DNA from: Longimicrobium terrae
Lineage (GTDB): Bacteria > Gemmatimonadota > Gemmatimonadetes > Longimicrobiales > Longimicrobiaceae
Length of the DNA stretch: 64,000 nt
Direction of reading: 5' to 3'
Assembly: GCF_014202995.1 (NCBI RefSeq)
Contig: NZ_JACHIA010000008.1
Coordinates: forward strand, 62,001-126,000
Shown here: piece after piece, positions 42,865 through 51,354 of the stretch
Layout: each line of letters starts with the position of its first letter
Numbering within the stretch: position 1 is the stretch's first letter
Notes under the pieces: model-generated
The model's input: the letters and a program-made list of their open reading frames with translations, nothing else
The model's database searches: none
Told to the model about the DNA's origin: nothing
Position numbers and translations under genes: made by a program

Positions 42865-43854
42865 TCAAGCCAGCCGGGCCGCGCGCATCAGCGCACGTAC
42901 GACGGCCCGCTTCGCCAACTCCACCTTGTAGCCGTTGTGCTCCAGCGGCCGCGCATCCGCCAGCGCCGCCTCCGCCGCGCGCGTGAAGCTGGCCTCCGTG
43001 GCCGGCGCGCCGGCGAGCACCGCCTCGGCCTCCTCGCTGCGCCACGGCTTGTGCGCCACGCTGCCCATCACCACGCGGGAGTCGCGGATGGTTCCGCCCT
43101 CCATCTCCAGCCCCGCCGCCACCGCCACCAGCGCGAACGCGTACGATGCGCGGTCGCGGACCTTGAGGTAGTGCGAGTTGCGCGCGAACGGCGACGGCGG
43201 CAGGTCGATGGAAACGATCAGTTCGCCATGAGCCAGCGTGCTGTCGCGGTGCGGCGCGTCTTCCGGCAGGCGGTGGAACTGCTGGATGGGGATCGTCCGC
43301 TCCGCCCCGTCGCCCCCGCGCACGCGGACCACGGCGTCCAGCGCGTACAGGGCGTTGGCCATGTCGCCGGGATAGGTGGCCACGCACTGCTCGCTCCACC
43401 CCAGGATGGCGTGCATGCGGTTGAGGCCGCGCAGCGCGCTGCACCCCGTTCCCGGCTCGCGCTTGTTGCACGGCGTGGCGGGATCGTAGAAGTACATGCA
43501 CCGCGTGCGCTGCAGCAGGTTGCCGCCGTTGGTGGCCATGTTGCGCAGCTGCGCCGAGGCGCCCGCGACAATGGCCTGCGTGAGCAGCGGGTAGTTCTGG
43601 CGGATGAGCGGATGGTTGGCGGTGTCCGCGTTCTTCGCCAGCGCGCCCAGGGAGACGCCGCCGCCCGCCGCGCGGATCTCCGCCAGTTGCGGCAGACGCG
43701 TGAGGTCCACGAGTTCGTCGGGACGCTCCACGTCCTCCTTCATCAGGTCCAGCAGGTTGGTGCCGCCGGCCAGGAACTTGGCGCGGGGATTGGCGGCCAC
43801 CGCGCTGGCGGCGGCGCGCGGGTCGTCCGCGCGGACGTACTTAAACGGTCTCAT
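42865..43854 (-). CDS. Molybdenum hydroxylase FAD subunit, PaoB-like
   Basis: The 329-residue protein has FAD-binding blocks (AKFLAGGTNLLDLMKEDV; ATNGGNLLQRTRC). Its insert C-MYFYDPATP-C-NKREPGTG-C has the cysteine spacing of the extra [4Fe-4S] site in E. coli PaoB, an uncommon feature among FAD subunits. The start (ATG 43854) overlaps the iron-sulfur subunit by 14 nt. Confidence 0.9.
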   Translation of the reverse strand: MRPFKYVRADDPRAAASAVAANPRAKFLAGGTNLLDLMKEDVERPDELVDLTRLPQLAEIRAAGGGVSLGALAKNADTANHPLIRQNYPLLTQAIVAGASAQLRNMATNGGNLLQRTRCMYFYDPATPCNKREPGTGCSALRGLNRMHAILGWSEQCVATYPGDMANALYALDAVVRVRGGDGAERTIPIQQFHRLPEDAPHRDSTLAHGELIVSIDLPPSPFARNSHYLKVRDRASYAFALVAVAAGLEMEGGTIRDSRVVMGSVAHKPWRSEEAEAVLAGAPATEASFTRAAEAALADARPLEHNGYKVELAKRAVVRALMRAARLA

Positions 43855-44662
43855 CGGCGATTTCCCGTCTCACCATGGCCAGCCTGGTTTCGTCCACGAT
43901 CGCCCAGGTGTGCTGCGTCTCACGGCCGGAATGCACTTCCTGGATCGCGGCCACGATCTTGGGATAGGCGCCGCAGCGGCAGATGTTGCCGCTCATCCGC
44001 TCGCGGATTTCGTCGTCGCTCAGGCGGGTGGTGCTGGCGGACACGTCTTCCGTCACGTGGCTCACGTCGCCGCGGCGCGCCTCGTCCAGCAGGGCCACGG
44101 CGGAGCAGATCTGCCCCGGCGTGCAGTATCCGCACTGGAATCCGTCGTACTTGATGAAGGCGGCCTGCATGGGGTGCAGTTCATCGCCCTCCGCCAGCCC
44201 TTCGATGGTCCTGATCTGCTTTCCCTCCACGCTGGCGGCCAGCGTCAGGCACGAGAGCACGCGCTTTCCGTCCACGATGACTGTGCAGGCGCCGCACTGG
44301 CCCTGGTCGCACCCCTTCTTGGTGCCGGTGAGCTGCAGCCGCTCGCGCAGGGCGTCCAGCAGCACGACGCGCGAGTCGATCTCCAGCGGCTTGGCTTCGC
44401 CGTTGATGTTCAGCAGGACGCGGACGATGTTCTCCATCGCCTGCCCCGCGTACACGGCGCCGGGCGAGGGGGCCAGCGAGGCGAACGCTTTTTCCACTTC
44501 CAGCAGGTCCGTGGCGAACAGCCCCAGGCCGCCCGCGATGGCGTGCCCCACGAAGGCGCGGCGGGAGATGCCGGCTTCTTCCAGCCAGGGCATCTGGTCC
44601 AGCAGCGCCTCCTCGTCGGGCGTCAGCCCGGATGCCGCGTTCTCGTCCATCTCGTGGTTCAT
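43841..44662 (-). CDS. Molybdenum hydroxylase [2Fe-2S] subunit with Tat signal, PaoA-like
   Basis: The 273-residue protein has a twin-arginine motif (ISRRAFVGHAIAGGLG) about 33 residues in. The plant-type [2Fe-2S] site (GCDQGQCGACTVI...VLSCL) and the C-terminal [2Fe-2S] site (FQCGYCTPGQICSA...GNICRCGAYPKI) follow. The Tat motif suggests export of the assembled heterotrimer to the periplasm, as for PaoABC. First gene of the cluster. The long N-terminus before the Tat motif is unusual. Confidence 0.9.
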   Translation of the reverse strand: MNHEMDENAASGLTPDEEALLDQMPWLEEAGISRRAFVGHAIAGGLGLFATDLLEVEKAFASLAPSPGAVYAGQAMENIVRVLLNINGEAKPLEIDSRVVLLDALRERLQLTGTKKGCDQGQCGACTVIVDGKRVLSCLTLAASVEGKQIRTIEGLAEGDELHPMQAAFIKYDGFQCGYCTPGQICSAVALLDEARRGDVSHVTEDVSASTTRLSDDEIRERMSGNICRCGAYPKIVAAIQEVHSGRETQHTWAIVDETRLAMVRREIADETV

Positions 44663-44974
44663 TGCGGATCTCCTGTTCGCCTCTGGGCGTCGCGGGGTGC
44701 GCGCCTCGCCCTGCCATCAAACCGCGCTGCTCTCGCCAATCTCGCGTACAGACGTACGATCCGGCCAGCCCCGCGGCCCGGCCGCTCCGTCCCGCGGCGT
44801 GGATGGAGGGCGCACTCCGCCGCTTCCGGGAAGGCATTCTAACCGCGAGCGTTCCGCGGGAGAACGTGCGCGCCGGTTTACACCCTGATGCGCTCTGGTT
44901 CACAATCGGCGGTTCGCAATAAGGTGGACAGGGACCGAGATCGCCGGGATACGGATCGTGCGGGTCGGCGGCGG

Positions 44975-45032
44975 ATCGGCCCCGGCGGTTGAAACCGCGC
45001 CTCGAAAAACACGAAGTCCGCCTTCGCGGACT
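44975..45032 (+). repeat. R4 repeat, full copy
   Basis: GGCCCCGGCGGTTGAAACCG, CGCCTCGAAAAACACGAAG, then AGTCCGCCTTCGCGGACT. Almost identical to the copy at 38490-38549. Confidence 0.92.
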
Positions 45033-45082
45033 CGGCCGCGATTCCGTCCGTTCCAAACGTCTTCACGAGCGCCCGGACGCGG

Positions 45083-45116
45083 AGAGGCCCCGGAGCCAGA
45101 GGGTTCCGGGGCCTCT
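45083..45116 (-). terminator. Terminator of the haem-motif lipoprotein gene
   Basis: Arms AGAGGCCCCGGA / TCCGGGGCCTCT (12 bp, perfect), 25 nt beyond the stop at 45141. Confidence 0.75.
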
Positions 45117-45140
45117 TTCGTCATCCCGCGCGGCGCGGGG

Positions 45141-46700
45141 TTACCGCCTGCGCGTGCCAGGCGCCGCCGCCGGAGGTGCCGGGCGCGCGGGGGCCGCGGG
45201 CTGGCGAGGGGCGTACTCCGCGGGCGCGGCGGGGCGCGAGCCGCCCGCCCGGTTGAAGCGGGGCGACGCCATCATCGAAGGCTTCTCGCCCGCCATTCCC
45301 AGCAGAAAGCTGAAGTCCGCGCTCTTGACCGAGTCGTCGGCCGTGGTGGCGAACGAGTGGCAGCCGATGCACGACGAGTTGTCGGGGATGTAGCTTTCCA
45401 GCGTGGTGTTGCCCAGGATGGCCGGCGCGCTGCTGGTGTCGGATTTGGGGAAGCCCGGGACGATGGCCTGCCACTGGCTCCCGATCAGCCGGTAGTTGCG
45501 CCACACGCTGTTCCCCATCTGCCCGCGCCAGTACGTGTTCATGGAGTCCGTGGGCACGTACAGCGCCTGCGTCCGCCCCAGCTGCGACCCGAACCGCCCT
45601 CCCCACGCGTACCGCGATCCGTAGGGCGCCGTCTTGTTCCAGATGAACGAACTGTCCTGCAGGAACTGGTTGCCGCGCAGCTGCGTGTTGAGCTTGCAGG
45701 TGGTGTCGCACGCGGGGTTGTAGAACGAGTACCGCACCTTGGGATCGGCGGTGCAGTTCTTTTCGCCCAGGCACTCGGGCGCGTTGTCCACGTGCTCGAA
45801 CGTGCTCCACACCCACGCGGGAAAGCGCCCGGTCTTGTGGATGATGTGGATGCCCACGAGCCCCACGGTAGCGTTGATGCAGAACGGGGTGCCGGTCGGG
45901 CTGTTCTCCGCGGGGACGTGGATCACCGCTTCGCGATGATAGTAGCGCGTGGTGTCGTCGCCGGACTGCGGCTGCAGGATGCGCCAAGCCGCCTTGACCT
46001 CCATGGCCCCCACTGAGCCGCCCGTCATTCCCGACGCGTACGAGCCGGCGGGGAAGTTGATGGTATCGATGGCCTGCTGCCCCGCCACCGTCACCAGGCT
46101 GCTGTCGCGGATGTATCCCGCCTCATCCGGACTCACCTTCTTTTCGAACAGGGCAAAGTTCAGGTTGCGGTCCAGCAGCGGACCGCCCACGGCTTCGTCA
46201 AAGGTGGCGTGCGGATTCACCACCTGGCCGTTCTTGGCCATCTGCAGCAGCAGCTTTCTTCCGCCGCCGGCGCGCAGCTGCGGCAGGCACGGACCGGCCG
46301 CGCCGTCACCCCAGAACAGCACCGCGGCGTCGGTCCAGCCTTCCCACACGCGCGGCGCGGCGGGGTTGTCGGCAAAGGTGCCGGGGAGCGGATTGCCGCT
46401 TCCGTCCGCGGGCCAGTTGAGCGCCACGAACGACTGCCACGAGAACGCGTCAAAGTGCGTCTGGGTCTTGGGATCCAGCCCGTGATAGTCCCCGCCCAGC
46501 GTGACCATCACTTCGTGCGGGATGGTGGCGCACAACTGGTTGGGCGTGGAGGGATCGGCGCACAGCGTGTCCGGCAGCAACGGGGAGGGCGCGGCGGCCA
46601 GCGTGCCCTCCGCCGGGCGCGCGTTGCCCGCGTTGTCGCATGCGGGCAGGGTGAGAAGGAACGGCGTGAGCACCGCAACCACGGCGTGCGTGCGTCGCAT
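45141..46700 (-). CDS. Secreted lipoprotein with a single c-type haem motif
   Basis: The 519-residue product begins with a lipoprotein signal (VVAVLTPFLLTLPAC, Cys21). A large globular region follows (FDAFSWQSFVALNWPADGSG; EGWTDAAVLFWGDGA; HIIHKTGRFPAWVWSTFEH). Near residue 445 a CIGCH haem-binding motif appears in SSCIGCHSFATTADD, followed by a Pro/Ala-rich tail. It looks like an exported monohaem protein, probably in electron transfer or oxidation. The family has no name I can give. A strong sigma70-like promoter lies upstream. Confidence 0.75.
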   Translation of the reverse strand: MRRTHAVVAVLTPFLLTLPACDNAGNARPAEGTLAAAPSPLLPDTLCADPSTPNQLCATIPHEVMVTLGGDYHGLDPKTQTHFDAFSWQSFVALNWPADGSGNPLPGTFADNPAAPRVWEGWTDAAVLFWGDGAAGPCLPQLRAGGGRKLLLQMAKNGQVVNPHATFDEAVGGPLLDRNLNFALFEKKVSPDEAGYIRDSSLVTVAGQQAIDTINFPAGSYASGMTGGSVGAMEVKAAWRILQPQSGDDTTRYYHREAVIHVPAENSPTGTPFCINATVGLVGIHIIHKTGRFPAWVWSTFEHVDNAPECLGEKNCTADPKVRYSFYNPACDTTCKLNTQLRGNQFLQDSSFIWNKTAPYGSRYAWGGRFGSQLGRTQALYVPTDSMNTYWRGQMGNSVWRNYRLIGSQWQAIVPGFPKSDTSSAPAILGNTTLESYIPDNSSCIGCHSFATTADDSVKSADFSFLLGMAGEKPSMMASPRFNRAGGSRPAAPAEYAPRQPAAPARPAPPAAAPGTRRR

Positions 46701-46789
46701 CGGGCAACTCCTGCGGAGACGATGAGAAAGGTGCGGAGATGGGGAGAGCCGGCGGCGGGACGGGGGAGGCAGAGTTGCCGGCCAGACGC

Positions 46790-46818
46790 ATAATATCCAT
46801 CACATACCGTCGTGTAAA
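46790..46818 (-). promoter_or_regulatory. Sigma70-type promoter of the haem-motif lipoprotein gene
   Basis: On the minus strand: TTTACA (46818-46813), 17-bp spacer, TATTAT (46795-46790). Both boxes match 5/6 in a rare AT-rich patch. Expected start near 46783, giving a leader of about 83 nt. Confidence 0.7.
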
Positions 46819-46850
46819 GAGTACCGATCGATTCCGCTCCCGGGACCAGC

Positions 46851-46882
46851 AACCCCGCCCCGGCACAGGCCGGAGCAGGGTT
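46851..46882 (-). terminator. Imperfect hairpin, possible terminator
   Basis: AACCCCGCCCCGG / CCGGAGCAGGGTT pairs at 11 of 13 positions. It lies 56 nt beyond the stop of the 84-residue gene. Confidence 0.45.
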
Positions 46883-46937
46883 CCGCACATCCACCATCGT
46901 CGTTGCCGCCGCGTTGAACCGCGCCGGCGCCCCGCGC

Positions 46938-47192
46938 CTACCCCGAAACGGTAGCGAAGTCGTATTCCTTGTAGAAGTAGGTGATGTAGACGGGGCCTTC
47001 CCTGGTTTCGCTCTGCGTGCAGCTCACGAGTTCGCGGAACACGCCCGGCGACGTCTGCGTGATGGCCCCGTAATGTGCCACGCAGTGCGACCAGCATGCG
47101 TGCGCCTGGTCAACCGTCACCGCGGTAAGCACGACTGCGCCGGCGACGCTGGTCCAGAGCCGCCGGCCGGCGGGAAGCATAGAAGTGATCAT
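46938..47192 (-). CDS. Small secreted protein, 84 residues
   Basis: It has a signal peptide (LWTSVAGAVVLTAVTVDQAHA). The mature part has two early Cys (CWSHCVAHYG) and one later (VSCTQSE), ending YITYFYKEYDFATVSG. It lies 48 nt after the TonB-like gene and may be co-transcribed. Family unknown. Confidence 0.6.
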   Translation of the reverse strand: MITSMLPAGRRLWTSVAGAVVLTAVTVDQAHACWSHCVAHYGAITQTSPGVFRELVSCTQSETREGPVYITYFYKEYDFATVSG

Positions 47193-47240
47193 GAAGAGAA
47201 TGATGTTGATGGGGGATCGTGTGATGTACCCGCACGAAGT

Positions 47241-47792
47241 TCAGCGCGGCGGTGCCGGCTGCCCGAACCGCACCGTCATGCGCACGGTGTACGGCACCGC
47301 CTGCCCGTCGCGGATTGCGGGCGTGAAGCGCGACGCCAGCAGGGCCTGCTGCGCGGCTGGGGCGAACGCCATGTCGTAATCGTTCGGCAGTTCTTCCTCC
47401 ACCGTCCTGCCCGTGCGGGGGTCCGTGACCTGCGCGACCGCCCGGATGCGCGACCCGGCTGGCAGCGGCGGCGGCGAAACCGGCAGCGCCTCGCGCACGA
47501 TCCCCGTTTCATCCACCCGCACGTCCAGCAGCACCGCCCCCACGCGCCCCGCATCGCGCAGAGTCCGCGGGTAGTGCTGGTCCAGCAGCTCGGTCAGCTG
47601 GCCGGGATCGCGGGGCCGGGGGATCTGCGTGAGGCCGGTCGCGCGCTGCAGAGCCCGCGATGCGGGGACCGAAACTCTCTTTCCGGTAATCGCGACCGGC
47701 TCTCTGCCGCCTGCTCCCGAGCGCCCGTCACACGCGGCTACCGCTCCCGCGACCATGAATGCGGAGGCCACCTGCATGATTCCACGATTCAT
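47241..47792 (-). CDS. TonB C-terminal-domain lipoprotein
   Basis: The 183-residue product has a lipoprotein signal (MQVASAFMVAGAVAAC). The C-terminal 110 residues form a TonB_C-like fold: RVGAVLLDVRVDETGIVREAL, QQALLASRFTPAIRDGQAVPYTVRMTVRF. It lacks the N-terminal membrane anchor and Pro-rich spacer of true TonB, so energy transduction is doubtful. A very good sigma70-like promoter precedes it. Confidence 0.78.
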   Translation of the reverse strand: MNRGIMQVASAFMVAGAVAACDGRSGAGGREPVAITGKRVSVPASRALQRATGLTQIPRPRDPGQLTELLDQHYPRTLRDAGRVGAVLLDVRVDETGIVREALPVSPPPLPAGSRIRAVAQVTDPRTGRTVEEELPNDYDMAFAPAAQQALLASRFTPAIRDGQAVPYTVRMTVRFGQPAPPR

Positions 47793-47830
47793 AGACTCTT
47801 CCAGAAGGGTACAAAAGGAACTATGGGAAA

Positions 47831-47859
47831 ATTGTAAACGTCATAAACTAGGATGACAA
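47831..47859 (-). promoter_or_regulatory. Sigma70-type promoter of the TonB-like gene
   Basis: Minus strand: TTGTCA (47859-47854), 17-bp spacer, TACAAT (47836-47831), each 5/6. The start site would be near 47824, about 32 nt before the ATG; GGAAG serves as ribosome binding site. Confidence 0.75.
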
Positions 47860-48077
47860 GACCGATCTTTTTCTACGAAGCACGTGGTCCGCGAGCGGAT
47901 AGAGTGCTTGCGCGCCGACGGCGGGCGGGGAACGCGGTTCGTGCTCAGCCAACGCGCTCAGGATGAACTGCAGTGCCCGCGACACGAAAGCTCCCCCGCG
48001 GCTCGCCCCGCGGCCGCGCGGTTTGCCAGGAGACGGCCGGGCAGCCATCGGCCACAGAGTTCGCGGACTCCCATGAA

Positions 48078-48117
48078 CAGAAACCCCGCCCCGGCGCGGG
48101 CCGGGGCGGGGTTTCTG
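48078..48117 (-). terminator. Terminator of the Ig-like lipoprotein gene
   Basis: Perfect 17-bp stem CAGAAACCCCGCCCCGG / CCGGGGCGGGGTTTCTG with a 6-nt loop, 60 nt beyond the stop at 48177. Confidence 0.8.
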
Positions 48118-48176
48118 CCGGTCATGGCCGGCGCGTCATCCCGCGAGTGCGGCGGTGACGCGGCTCCAGGACGGGG

Positions 48177-49835
48177 CTAGGGTGCGTCCGAATCCGTCGC
48201 GCCGCGGACCGCCGAGCCGCCGCCGCCGCCATTGTTGGGGTCCGGCCGGACGCGGATCAGGATGGTGTTGCTCTGCCCTCCCGCCGACGCGGTAAGGCGC
48301 ACCTCACCGTACTTGAGCGCCCGGAAGGTGGCGCGGCCCGTGTAGCTCCCCACGGGGGTCACGGTGAACTCGATGATCCCCGGCACGTCGGTGCTCCAGG
48401 TGAGCACGGCGGAGGGCACGGCCAGGCCGCGCGTGTCCAGGGCGGTCGCCCTGGCGTAGCCGGACTGGCCCGGCTCCAGGCCGGTGTTGCCGACGCTGAA
48501 CCCGATGGAGGCCACCACGCCGTCGCCGCCCAGACTGGCCGTGGCGGTAAACGCGGTGGATACCTGCCCGGACGAGGCCGTAAGCGTCTGCACGCCCGGC
48601 GTGGTTCCCAGCGTCCACCCGGCGCCGGCCGTGCCCGTGGCGTCGGTGACCGTGGTGGAATAGGAGATGGTTCCCGCCGACGGCGTCCAGGTGATGGGCG
48701 CGTTGGGCACCGGGTTTCCTTCCCCGTCCACCGCCATCACCCGGATCCCTTCCCGCAGTCCGCAGCCCGGGCACTCCGCCTGGCCGTCGCCCAGCACCTT
48801 TACCAGCGCCGACACCCGGCTGTCGGGGAGGGCGGTGGCGTTGAACGTGACTTCCTGCGCGCCCGCCACGGTGGCCGCCGCCGTCGCCGGCCCGCTCGCC
48901 GGCCCCATGGTCCAGCGCGCGTACGCCTGTCCCGTCCCGTCGGTGGTGATGGTGGCGGGGGAGATGGAGCCGCCGCCGGTCCGCACGCTCCAGGTTACCT
49001 GCACGCCGGACAGCGGCGTTCCACCCCCGTTGGTCGCCCGAACCACCAGCTGCGCGGCAAGCTGCATTCCCACCCGGGCGCCCTGTCCGTCGCCCGAGAC
49101 GCGGACCAGCGTCACCGGCTCGCCGGTGGTGGGGATGGCCGTGGCCACGAAGGCGATTGGCAGCACCCCCTCCGCACTGGCCGACACGGACTGGCTGCCG
49201 CCCGCCGTCCCCAGGGTCCACCGTGCCTTGACGGTGCCATCCGCGGCGGAAAAGGCGGAGTCGCTCGCGATGCGGCCTCCGCCTTCCACCGTCCAGCGGA
49301 CCTTGACGCCGGCCATGGCTCCGGTGCGGCCGGACATCACCTTCACCACCAGCGGCTGGCCCAGGAGTGCGCCCGCCGTTCCCGTCTGTGCGTCTCCCGC
49401 CACGCGGACCAGCTTGATGTCCGTGCGTGTCACTCCGATTCGCGGAAAGGCGAAAAAGGACGAGAACGCCTCGCCGTGAGAGACGGTGAGCGAGCTGGAT
49501 TCCGGCGCGTCGCCCAGGGTCCAGGCCGCGCGGGCAAATCCGTTCGCGTCGGTCGTGGCGTCGCCGGCCAGCCTGCCGCCGCCCGTGAGCGACCAGCGCA
49601 CGCGTGCACCGGCCACGGGGAGCCCCGCGCGGGTGACGCGGACGACCACGGGCTCGGCCAGCGGCGCGCCGGGTTCGCCGAGCTGGGCGTTTCCGCTCAC
49701 GATGGAGAGAACGTCGCCAGCCGCGTCGCCGGGCGTGGTTTCCTCGGTCGCGGGCACGGGCGAGGACACGTCGCCGCAGGCGGCGGACAGCAGCAGAACC
49801 GGGAACACGATCCTGCCGAAGATCGTAGCCTTCAT
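48177..49835 (-). CDS. Lipoprotein with five Ig-like (Big-1/invasin type) repeats
   Basis: The 552-residue product has a lipoprotein signal (IFGRIVFPVLLLSAAC). Five repeats of about 95 residues start near 42, 136, 232, 328 and 425. Each begins like LVRVAGDAQTG / LVRVSGDGQGA / LVKVLGDGQAE, contains a strand such as VRWSLTGGGRL or VTWSVRTGGGSI, and ends in a GxAxxxWTLG block. These are bacterial Ig-like domains, as in invasins and surface adhesins. A Gly-rich tail (NNGGGGGSA) ends it. It is probably surface-exposed. Confidence 0.85.
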   Translation of the reverse strand: MKATIFGRIVFPVLLLSAACGDVSSPVPATEETTPGDAAGDVLSIVSGNAQLGEPGAPLAEPVVVRVTRAGLPVAGARVRWSLTGGGRLAGDATTDANGFARAAWTLGDAPESSSLTVSHGEAFSSFFAFPRIGVTRTDIKLVRVAGDAQTGTAGALLGQPLVVKVMSGRTGAMAGVKVRWTVEGGGRIASDSAFSAADGTVKARWTLGTAGGSQSVSASAEGVLPIAFVATAIPTTGEPVTLVRVSGDGQGARVGMQLAAQLVVRATNGGGTPLSGVQVTWSVRTGGGSISPATITTDGTGQAYARWTMGPASGPATAAATVAGAQEVTFNATALPDSRVSALVKVLGDGQAECPGCGLREGIRVMAVDGEGNPVPNAPITWTPSAGTISYSTTVTDATGTAGAGWTLGTTPGVQTLTASSGQVSTAFTATASLGGDGVVASIGFSVGNTGLEPGQSGYARATALDTRGLAVPSAVLTWSTDVPGIIEFTVTPVGSYTGRATFRALKYGEVRLTASAGGQSNTILIRVRPDPNNGGGGGSAVRGATDSDAP

Positions 49836-50313
49836 GCGTACCTGTGGGACTGAGGGGGTCTGGACGCGCGGGAGCGGCGCCCCGCGGGGCAAGTCACGAG
49901 CCGCCGAAACGACGGTTTCGCAGGCGGAACAGGCCGCCGGGACGGACACGAGGGCACCATCGGCGCGCCCATGTTCGCCCACCCGCCGCGTGGCGATTCC
50001 CGGTCCCGCGCCCCGTTCGCTGGCGCCGCACGATGGACGCGGCGCGAGGACGGGACGAACGCACCGGCACCGTGCCCCGGAGCGAGCAGAGGAGCGGCGA
50101 AAACGGGAACGCGTGCGGCCGGGGGCGGACCGCGCTCCGGGCCCCGGGGGTGATCGAACTTGTCGGGTTGTGGATGACGAGCGGAGCTGAATCGTTACGA
50201 AACCCCGCTCCGGCGCACGGGCGGGGTTTCGGTGGATGACGATCAGCGGAACGGAAAGCGACGCCGTCCAGCGTGTTTCCGCGGCCGTGTGGAAGCGGAG
50301 GATCGCGCGGCCG
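49836..50313. other. Intergenic region upstream of the Ig-like gene
   Basis: The only clear feature is the terminator-like hairpin at 50199-50230. The rest is GC-rich without repeats or convincing ORFs. Confidence 0.6.
50199..50230 (-). terminator. Terminator of the DUF1963 gene
   Basis: Stem GAAACCCCGC / GCGGGGTTTC (10 bp, perfect) with a 12-nt loop, 84 nt beyond the stop at 50314. Confidence 0.7.
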
Positions 50314-51147
50314 TCAGCTGGATTCCATGTTCAGCCAGACGCGCGACAAGTCGCCGCGGCGCAGATCGTCCGCGTGGGCCAGCACGTGCAGGTAGCCCGC
50401 GTCGCCGATCAGCAGGTTGACGGCGTTGTCGGAATCCAGTTCCAGCAGGTTGGTCCAGTTCGCGGCGCCCGCCATGTCCAGCGTGCGGCGCTTGTCGTAC
50501 GCGAACCGCCACTCCGGGTTCACCTCGCGCACCACGTACGCGTCCTGGCGCGGGTCGTGGCCGATGCCGGACACGTGCCCCAGCAGCTTGCCCGCGCTCC
50601 CGCCCGAGAGCTCGCTCCCCATGTCGCTCAACCCGTCCTCGTCGTCCTCCATCCCGATCGCGGCGGCAAGGGCGTAGAACGCGTCCGTGGCCCAGCGGGG
50701 GATGTCCGCGCCGGGTTCCAGCCGCAGGCGGTGCGGCACCAGGCCATCGTACCAGTCGGTGACGAACTGCGCGTCGGCCGCGGGCTGGCGGGCGCGCACG
50801 GGCTCGTCGCCGGTGTAGAGGATGAGCTGGTCCGCGTCATCCTCGTTCTCGTCCGCGAACAGGTACAGCATGCCGCGCCGGGGAAACGGGTTTTCCGCGA
50901 ACGCCGGAATGTCCGCCAGGTTGATCTGCAGCAGAAAGCTGCGCAGCCGTCCCAGCAACGGATCGGCCGGCCACGCGATGGAGTCCGGCAGGTCGGGGAT
51001 GCCGCCGATGCGGCTCTCTCCCGGGGTGCCCTGCCCCGCCTCGCCCAGCCGCAGGTAGACCGCTGGCGTCGCCGCCGCCAGGATGGCGTCGCGGTGTTCG
51101 TCCAGCCCGTACTTGCGGATCAATTGGTCCAGCCGTCCCGTCTCCAT
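50314..51147 (-). CDS. DUF1963 (YwqG-like) protein
   Basis: The 277-residue protein matches YwqG/DUF1963: RIGGIPDLPDSIAWP, LRSFLLQINLADIPAFAENPFPRRGMLYLFADEN, HVSGIGHDPRQDAY and the end LLELDSDNAVNLLIGDAGYLHVLAH. Family function is not established; it is cytosolic. The ATG at 51147 begins METGRLDQLI. It lies 207 nt downstream of the ABC exporter genes and may or may not share their transcript. Confidence 0.82.
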   Translation of the reverse strand: METGRLDQLIRKYGLDEHRDAILAAATPAVYLRLGEAGQGTPGESRIGGIPDLPDSIAWPADPLLGRLRSFLLQINLADIPAFAENPFPRRGMLYLFADENEDDADQLILYTGDEPVRARQPAADAQFVTDWYDGLVPHRLRLEPGADIPRWATDAFYALAAAIGMEDDEDGLSDMGSELSGGSAGKLLGHVSGIGHDPRQDAYVVREVNPEWRFAYDKRRTLDMAGAANWTNLLELDSDNAVNLLIGDAGYLHVLAHADDLRRGDLSRVWLNMESS

Positions 51148-51354
51148 CCACCCTCCCGATCCCGGTTTGCGCGCACGTCGAAGTCTGCCCCGCCCCCGCG
51201 CGCCCGGGGCCCGGCCCTGCACCCACGCCGTGGCGTGGTCGCCGGGCAGGACGGCGGGACGCGTGATGGAGGTGCGCGCATGAGAGCGAAACCGGGGCCA
51301 TCTCGTCCAGCCGCCCATCCTCGTGGAACCGTGGGATGAGGCCGCCGCGCGGCG

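Larger units (their letters stand above)
44663..45140. other. Intergenic region with an R4 repeat and a terminator
   Basis: Upstream of the molybdenum hydroxylase operon. It holds the R4 copy (44975-45032) and a hairpin at 45083-45116. No clear promoter or gene was seen. Confidence 0.65.
47793..48176. other. Intergenic region with promoter and terminator
   Basis: The left part is an AT-rich promoter zone (47800-47880) for the TonB-like gene. The right part holds the 17-bp stem terminator (48078-48117) of the Ig-like gene. Short ORFs here have no supporting signals. Confidence 0.65.

Noticed and set aside
47884-48180. Short ORFs on both strands between the TonB-like and Ig-like genes
   Set aside because: No ribosome binding site or conserved pattern, and they cross a 17-bp terminator stem.
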